Part shown: piece by piece, positions 57,040 through 64,000 of the stretch | How the letters are laid out: each line of letters opens with the position of its first letter | Numbering within the stretch: position 1 is the stretch's first letter | Source of the DNA: Tubulanus polymorphus | Taxonomy: Eukaryota > Nemertea > Palaeonemertea > Tubulaniformes > Tubulanidae | Reading direction: 5' to 3' | DNA: 64,000 nucleotides | Assembly (NCBI RefSeq): GCF_964204645.1 | Contig: NC_134030.1 | Coordinates: forward strand, 6,942,278 to 7,006,277 | Notes under the pieces: generated by a model | Seen by the model: the letters and a program-made list of their open reading frames with translations, nothing else | Databases searched by the model: none | Told to the model about the DNA's origin: nothing | Program-made: the position numbers and the translations under genes

Positions 57040-59913
57040 TAAAATATTTTCAAAAAATTTCTGAAATTTACCTTCCGTTCGACAGTGATGTTCAATTTCA
57101 AAAAGATGATAAATAATCAGTGGTTTGACGCGATTAAACAGCAAAATATCTCTCATTCTGCCTCTGAATCCTGGACTTCCGAGTATGAGTGTCAAGTATT
57201 TAGCTTCCACGAGTCTCGCGTAGGTTGCATCGCGATCGATTTCTTGGCATTGTCCATTAACGCAGACGACTTCTGACGACCTTGTCTCATTTCCGTGTGC
57301 GTCTACTTTTATATACCATATTACATGATTCCAATTGTAATGAATAAAAGTTTGAAATAATGCTTCGTCGTCTTCGCCTTTTAGATAAAGTCTAGTGTCT
57401 GCACCTTGACCTAAGATAGAATATCATATATCAATTGCTTCATTTAGCTTGGGCGTCAAACAGAGAAAATTGCCGAATTAAAAAAAAGGATCTCAAAAGA
57501 AAGTCTTGAAGAATATTGAATGAAAAACTAGCCGACGTATACCGTAATTAGCTAGTTTCAAATCAACGTTACAAACAGAACAAATCACAGCTTAGGCTCA
57601 TGCTATGGGTGGCTAATAGATAACCTTTGCCTTGCGGATGTATAAGGCATGACCAATCAATTTCGTAACACGTGTATTAATCCTCCAATCATCAAGTACG
57701 TCAGATGATTCTTCTTTGGCTGATTTGGGTTCATGTAAATGACGCATAATGTTTAGAAATGTATTTGCCAACAAATAACAATATCATAATCACATTTACC
57801 TAGTTGGAATTGTGTCGATGGTTTAAAACGTATGAATGCGATCTTATCGATTGTTTGTTGCTCCGGGTATACGCAAGCAGAAAGAAGTAACTCTCTGTAA
57901 GAGTTGGTCAATCTTAGAGCCGGCTCATGTACTGCACTATAACCAAGGACATCATCACCAAATTGATAATATTCAGGTGTCGAAGTGTCATTATAATCGG
58001 CGGATTTAACACTTAAATGATGTTTCATTCCCGATTCATCTTGCAGATCACCGCGCAAGGGCCACTTCCCCACCAATTCTGTAGAAAACGAAATGGCTGA
58101 TATTAGTTTCCACTTAGAATGAGAATTCGAATTTAACTGAAATGATGGTACAATGTTTTGATATCTCAGACAACGATTATATGAAATTTTCTGCTAATAA
58201 GAAATAAAGTCGAACTTACTTCCATTACAAAGTTCAGGCATGAAAAGTTTATAACTGTCAACAATTGTCGTATTGTAAAGCACAAGGTGGCGCATGTAAC
58301 CAATAAATGATTTATCAGTATCACTGTTTCCGAGTTTTAGCGTACATGGTTTTTCATTGATGAATTCACTTGTTCCTATATTCTGTTTACATTCATAATC
58401 ATTACACACCTAAAAAATAAGCAATAAAATATGACAGGTCAGTCCGGATTAAACCTACTTAATTTGTGGAAAAACTGCGTGGTGTATCCGTGAACAGGTG
58501 CCGGTTGCTCAAAGGTTCGGTTAAGATAACCGTTGGCCAAGTTGTAAACCGCCGTTCAAGAACTTATTCAATGGTTAATTAACCATTAGTTAAATTCTGT
58601 TGGTCAAAACCTCGGTTAGGCCCCAGTTTGCTAACCGCTGATTAGATTTCTACAACATAGACTTACCTTGTCTTTCTTGACGAAATTTCCGAGTCTGCTC
58701 CATTCAATGAGCGTCCATCGATCTGCACTGCGGTTTGTTGTTACCGCGACGTCTTTAAACTGATTGTTGAGGAGGAAGGTAAAAGTATCGTTGTCGTAGT
58801 CAAAACCGATTGATGAAATGGTACTTCCATGTTCGTCATTCCAGCGGATGATATCACGAACTCCTACTGCACTGCCTGTACTGTCAGGATATACACACAC
58901 GAAAAGGCTAAATTCTTGTTCGCAGTGATCGACTGTGATCTAGAAATGAAATCATAATGCGATTACGGATATTTTATCCGCTCAATCTGCGGATGGTCAG
59001 TTGTTAAAGCTCCCAACAAAGGATAACTCGATGTCAATAGTTATCGCGCGGGCCTATGTTAAGCCACGATCACGCGAAGTCGATCAGACCCGAGTCCTTG
59101 GCCTAATGAGAGAGCACCACTCGCTCGATACTGCTTAAGGCAAACTGAGTCATTTCCGGAACCAGTTGCAATTCACACGCAATAATCTTGGCTTGGACAT
59201 TGTACGACGTTTTTGGTCGGGCCAGAAAAGCACGAGCCTATTTGGAACCTAGTGAACAGTTGGCCCGGTCCAGCGATCATACGAACGTAGACGTGGGCGC
59301 GTTGTGCGACGTTTCCTGCGCCAAAACGTCTGCGTGTGATCGCGGCTAATAATTCAATCGTTGTTTCTCGGTTCCGAGTAAGAGGATGTTGAAACCCCCG
59401 TAGCTGATTTCTATATAATAATGAAAATAATTCGCCAGCGATTCGGACAATACCTAAATAGAAATCGAATACCCTTCCTGTGAATCTTCGATAATCCAGA
59501 AAAAATGAAATAAGCAGGACTGATTTAAGTTTAGGCAAAGCATAAAATTGTAAATAGTACCTGCGTTCCTGAGCTGAATTGTAGAGCTTTATGGTTCATT
59601 GTATCATTGTGACTGGCACGTAGCTCTGCTGAGTTCGTAAATGAAACGTCACCTTCCTGCGAACCGTTCACGACCCCGATGTCATCATTCAAATTGGAGA
59701 TAAACTTCCATCGACCGATTGGATCTATAAAAAAGATCGACTCACGATTCGACTGGAAGATTACCAATAACTTAAGAAGATTGGTTAACAGGATTAAAAC
59801 TAGTAAACAGAGATATACATTGAGTATCTGGTACCTGGTAATTCAGACGATGCTGCGAAACGAACAAATGGCACCAGATATATAAACAGTATCAAAATCT
59901 GTCTCTCCCGCAT
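53699..59913 (-). CDS. Secreted multi-LamG/concanavalin-like protein with C-terminal C-type lectin domain
   Basis: The start at 59913 gives a clear signal peptide (RQILILFIYLVPFVRFAAS). Likely exons: 59835-59913, 59561-59724, 58667-58939, 58220-58409, 57800-58078, 57072-57410, 55700-56254, 55423-55560, 55045-55284, 54609-54783, a doubtful one near 54480-54535, 54178-54343, 53948-54100, 53699-53801. Four modules start with IG-W-F/VGKWPL/IAVYYF-like strands and end with GY-R/F-G-jelly-roll strands plus a cysteine (IGYMRHLVLYN, RGRMRDILLFN, SGLMKNAFLFN, EGFVKNVYLFD), as in LamG/pentraxin-like folds. The last part is C-type-lectin-like (YVEARKNCLALGMSLL; CDQKLPFVC), then a basic stretch. Exon borders between 54345 and 54610 are unsure. 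Adhesive or lectin function is inferred. Confidence 0.75.
56255..56345. repeat. (AAT/AAC)n trinucleotide tract in LamG gene intron
   Basis: An imperfect run of aat, gat and aac triplets directly upstream of the exon starting at 56254. Read through, it gives a false poly-Asn frame. Confidence 0.9.
56800..57041. repeat. Tandem 53-bp hairpin duplication plus (AATAGC/AATAAC/AAT)n tract
   Basis: Two copies of a 53-bp unit (starting near 56806 and 56859) each contain agggttttc...gaaaaccct, an inverted pair. A 120-bp triplet/hexamer run follows. All of it is in one intron of the LamG gene. Confidence 0.85.
59072..59350. repeat. Inverted-repeat element in LamG gene intron
   Basis: AGCCACGATCACGCG (59072-59086) is inverted with small changes as TGCGTGTGATCGCGGCT (about 59332-59348). 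The 277-bp body is GC-richer than the intron around it and leaves a chance 121-codon frame on the minus strand. It is MITE-like, with no protein homology. Confidence 0.5.
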
Positions 59914-61506
59914 TATGTGTCGGTTTTCTTATCAGATGAATGAAGACGAATTCTCTGGTCAAAAATGTGCGTTTATGTAGGATTTCTCGTGGCAATATCA
60001 CGACATCACGCAGGGATCCATTATGTTAGGTTTTTTACCGGATATATACATTAATCGATAAAATTCCACTCGATTCCAATTCAATGGCAAACCCGATGGA
60101 TAAATTTGTGAATATGATATGTTATACTCTTTGATTATCTACAGTATGGGGCCAATCGTTCCGCGTGTAAATCGATTAAGACTTGCGGCCTAAGAAGAGA
60201 GAAATTCGATTCTCCGAATAAAGAAAATATTTCATCATTATTTGATGAATCAGCGCAGAGGATCGTTTATTGGATATAGAAAGTATTCTTTTGTCCTGAA
60301 AGAATGCATTTCTGTTGTTAACAAAATTGATAGTATGGTTATTATCTTTACGAAAAATAAATTGTTTCGTTCAAAATCAATAAATCAATTATTGATAGAT
60401 GGAAACGATAGATACATACGTTTAATTAAGTCTAGTGCACTGAGTGCACACGGGTCGAAACGAAAAACCGTTGGTGATAACTCAAAGAAAAATGGTTTTT
60501 ATTACGACGCCGATAATCTTCTTATCAATTCGAGTCAAAAACTCAGATAGAAAAATTAACCTCAGTTACTTCGAAGAAAAATTTGGTATTTTCCGTATTT
60601 CACTGCTTTGAATTTGCGGGTCAAGTGATCGAGTTCAATGGAATTTATAAAGCAGCGATTGATGAGAAATGATAATGTCTAAGATCCCGTATACGAATCA
60701 TTGCACATAGCATATATAGATTTGATTAGATCTACTCTTTTATCATTTTACAAAAAAATGAAAATTGTCGTGTTTCTGGACTACAGTCTTCAAATCAATG
60801 CATTAATAATCACCATAAGGATATTGAAATAGGAAAGGATGAAAGAAGACAGAAGTCAATTTGTAATTTGTAAAATTCACATACAACATTAATTCAATAC
60901 ACAGGTTTAGGATTTCCAGTAATATTCGTTTTTCTGTGACGAGGTATTGTGAAAAGAGTATTTTTATTTGGATACCTTATACAAGGTGTGTGGAAACTGG
61001 AAACTCATTTCTTTTATCTAATTTCTTGTATTTTCTGTGTGTCTTCATAAAATCGTACAATCGTACGACGAACTCCTCCCCTGCATCGTCACGAGAATGG
61101 CCAGTTCACGGCGTTCCGCACTGCGTGTTCTAAGAGCTCGTGAGAACCATCAGGAGTTGCGATATAGTGATATACCACTTACACTTAGGTTGACAGTGTA
61201 ATCGTTTCGTGGATAATGAAATAACGTCTCTTTTTCTGCCATTAATTCACTCGTTCCTGAAATACAAATACTTACAATGAACAAGTATAGGTTCTGGCTC
61301 TCTCTAGCCGAAGCCATGTACGCTATTGGCAAAGCTGTCCCCCTAAAACAAACCAGTATCGTACGGTTAAGACAATCTTTCAATGGAAATCATCTATATA
61401 TATATATCATGAATGTATACGAGCACGTACAGTGTATAGACTTTTTTAGTATCAGATTCACCTAGTGTCGTCCCAGTAGTGAGTAACGGCCGTCTGAAAT
61501 TAAAAA
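59914..61506. other. Divergent promoter region between LamG-lectin and aminotransferase genes
   Basis: AT-rich. No recognised exon on either strand except a short splice-flanked frame on the minus strand at 61183-61256 that has no family match. It probably carries the promoters of both genes. Confidence 0.4.
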
Positions 61507-64000
61507 ATGAACTGGGATCAATCGCCGTTGAATGGTGGCTGCTGCAAACATTTGAATCCGAAGCCGAACTGTACCGAGCCACCGAACGAGGAAGTGCAAT
61601 GGGATTTAGGCGATGGCAATCCAGATAAATTCATCAGGTGTAATGCCGCACGAGTTATGTTAAAAGCGACTAATCATAGAATCGTGAGTAAACGGGCATA
61701 GGAAAGATAGCTTCAAAAAGGGCCGGGCATGTAGCCTTTGTTTTGAAAAGTTAAACCAGGAGTCTAGGAGTGTACCTGTAAATTGAAAAGGGCACTTAAT
61801 TTATAAAGGGCAGATTTGGCAACGCGAGAGCTGCCAGCAAAGTTTTGTTGGGAGTTCTAATGGCCCTACCACAGGAAATTGAAGAACAAAAATGATCTTG
61901 TTTGGTGATAAACGGAGCAAATTCGGATTTACTTTTCGTCTTTTTAAAATTTTCTTTGCAAAAAAGATTTCTTTGACTTTTTGTGGGGCACATTCGAATT
62001 TTGAAGGTGTGGACCAGTTTACTCGGTTCACCTCCTAAATCCGTCCTTGTTTAAGTCAGCCAGCGATTATTGATGTGGCCGGAAGTGGTTAAACCAACTG
62101 AACGTTACCAACAACTACTTGCATATAATTTTCTCTATCATTCAGCCAAAAGACCTGACAAACGACGCGTTAGCATTTGTATATGGGAACAGCCAAGGTG
62201 ACCCCGAATTCAGAGAAAATCTAGCAATGTTTCTGAGCAAAGAATATGGCGATACAGTGAACCGGTACGTTAATTACAATATTGACGGTTGATCAAGTTC
62301 AAAACAATAATTATTCCCTTTTATTTCAAGAAACGATATTGGACTAGGATTTCTACAAGATCATTATAAAATCACAAAATCTTCTTTTACCTAAAAAGGG
62401 ACGATCTATTTTTGACGGTCGGAACATTCCATGCGCTTTACATTCTCAAAGGAATATTGTTCAGCAAAAAGGCTGTGATTTACGTGGAGGAGCCAACATT
62501 TTATTTCGCCAGGGAAGTCATACCCGAAATCGGATATACTGTCACGGCAGGTAGGCCTATGGCGATACTCTAAAACTAGAACATATCTTATAAAAGTATA
62601 GGCCCCCAGCTATACGCGTAAGTAGTCCTAAACATTTTATATATATCTTCCTTTTTTCTGACCACAGTTCCGTCAAATAGAGATGGAATAATAGTCGAAG
62701 AATTAGATCGATTAGTACAACAGGATGGTGAGTTTAAGAAAACCGAGACGCAACCGTATAGAGCAATGGTCTATTTGATATCAGTGTTCAATAATCCAGG
62801 AGGATATTGTTATTCACTAGGTCAGTATATAGCAAGGATTCGTTTGAATTGTATCAGAACGAACCACGTACGACAAAGCCCGAACAAATGATGTTTTTTG
62901 CATCGAGCGGTTTTCCATTTTCTAGGAAGATGTAAGGAGCTTATAAAACTCGCTCGACGCTATGATTTGCTGATATTTGCCGACGATGTAAATAGCCTTT
63001 TGCATTATAGCGGGTCAGCACATGCACCAAAGAGACTTTTAGCATACGACGATAAGTTAGTAACAACCGAAATTTTTCTAGTTTTCGGAATCTAGCCCAA
63101 CAAATCTGTTCAATGAATTTGCTATTTTAGGGGGATTGTTGCTTTGCTTAAATATCCATTTCATATTATGTTTAGCCTCTAGTTGGCTCGAGGTAGGCCT
63201 ATAGTAAACATAAGAAAAACTGAAAATGTATCATAATTAACCGAATTTAAGATATATATACCTCTAGAAATAAATTGCATGCGTCAGCACTATTTCAATA
63301 AATGTATATCGTGTTACCAGAAGCGTCTTGTTATAGGTCGGATGCTGACTACGCAGACGGCAATGTTGTGTCGAATGGTTCGTTTTCGAAAATATTCGCT
63401 CCGTCAGTTAGATGTGGCTGGTTGGAGGCTCCAAGACGTTTAATTGATATTTTCAAAAACAGGTACATGTATAGTTGCACCCTCATAACTAATGAAATAG
63501 CATGCCCGACTATAGACAATACTGTCGTGTTTAAAGTTTTAACTCATATCTAGACTAACTTTCACAAAAAGCCATGATTTCATTCTTAGAACAGTTTCAC
63601 TGAATACTTCATGTTGTTTTAGCGTTTTGTGTGATGGATGTGGAATCACATGTCAATATGTCTCAACTATTTTATCCAGTGCTCTGGCACTCGGCCTTAT
63701 AAAGGAACATTTGGACCTCAGCAGAAGAGAGTACGGGGTGAGGCGTGTGTATCTTTAATTTGATTTCTATATGTAAAGCCTTTATGAATTTTAATGTCAT
63801 CGCCATTTTCGGCCTCTTATTCTATGAGTTCATTCCTTTTTAATTATCAAAATGCATGTATCTATTCGAACCGCAATCAGTTCCTGATAAAACCGCAGCA
63901 GAATAGGAAATCTTTCATATCATTACACTCATTTTATTTCAGAGGAAATTAAAGAAAACCTGTCAACTACTTAAAGACCAGCTTCCAAAATCAGCCATAT
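61507..64000 (+). CDS. PLP-dependent class I/II aminotransferase (partial, 3' end off window)
   Basis: Fold-type I aminotransferase of the 2-aminoadipate/YER152C-like group. Exons: 61507-61683, 62146-62264, 62399-62550, 62668-62820, 62926-63055, 63337-63462, 63623-63737, 63943-64000+, all in phase, about 343 residues so far. Visible family blocks are YGNSQGDPEFRENLAMFL, LTVGTFHALHILKGILF, YVEEPTFYFAREV, VFNNPGG (usually NPTG) and ADDVNSLLHY. The Schiff-base lysine region is SNGSFSKIFAPSVRCGW. At the position where most relatives have DDVY (Tyr contacting PLP O3'), this protein shows DDVN. The start is the first ATG of a good exon with no upstream acceptor. The substrate is unknown. Confidence 0.88.

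Noticed and set aside
56869-57210. Poly-Leu minus-strand frame joined to a LamG exon
   Set aside because: The Leu run is the complement of a triplet repeat beyond the exon donor at 57072. Only the first part is coding.
59173-59538. 121-codon minus-strand frame
   Set aside because: It lies inside an intron and mostly inside an inverted-repeat element, with no codon bias or family match.
61183-61256. Possible small exon on the minus strand with acceptor and donor
   Set aside because: Good splice sites flank it, but no neighbouring exon in phase and no recognisable family; too little to call.

Overview
The window is eukaryotic nuclear DNA from an animal. Genes are split by many GT-AG introns, the standard code is used, AATAAA signals follow several stop codons, and the gene set is metazoan (TIMELESS, CHMP5, a PAQR progestin-type receptor, MDH1B, NIFK, XRCC4, a CFAP97D ciliary protein, a PRDM factor, a DGAT2/MOGAT acyltransferase). 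AT-rich short introns, a Penelope-like element and many small inverted-repeat elements suggest a marine bilaterian invertebrate. A lophotrochozoan such as a mollusc is my guess, but the sequence alone does not settle the phylum.

Layout. 1-6869 (-): TIMELESS, 20 coding exons, its C-terminus lying off the left edge. 7205-7601: foldback element between TIMELESS and the divergent CHMP5 (7841-9489 +). 11060-11770: decayed Penelope-like element (-). 12838-13932 (+): single-coding-exon PAQR receptor. 18296-22371 (-): MDH1B, head to head with NIFK (22583-25304 +) over a 211-bp gap holding a perfect RFX X-box. 25736-30013 (+): XRCC4, whose first intron has a GC donor and whose fifth intron carries a 1.1-kb repeat. 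31503-32623 (-): CFAP97D-type protein. 39734-46295 (+): PR-domain zinc-finger factor, preceded by a large gene-poor region with clusters of TGACC/GGTCA half sites. 48245-50239 (-): DGAT2/MOGAT acyltransferase. 52361-53099 (+): a tiny three-exon gene for a secreted cysteine-rich peptide with the C-C-CC-C-C knottin pattern. 53699-59913 (-): secreted protein of about four LamG/concanavalin-like modules ending in a C-type lectin domain. 61507-64000 (+): PLP-dependent aminotransferase, cut by the right edge.

There is no operon logic here. Neighbours share function only loosely: TIMELESS and XRCC4 are genome-maintenance proteins, and MDH1B and CFAP97D are linked to cilia or sperm axonemes. The most novel item is the knottin-pattern peptide gene. 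Its mature peptide occupies its own exon behind a dibasic cleavage site, and it is strongly acidic. Next are the X-box in the MDH1B/NIFK promoter, an apparent one-base frame discrepancy near the MDH1B C-terminus, and the LamG-plus-lectin architecture. Exon borders below were read by eye from splice signals, phase and recalled family conservation, so individual borders may be a few bases off.
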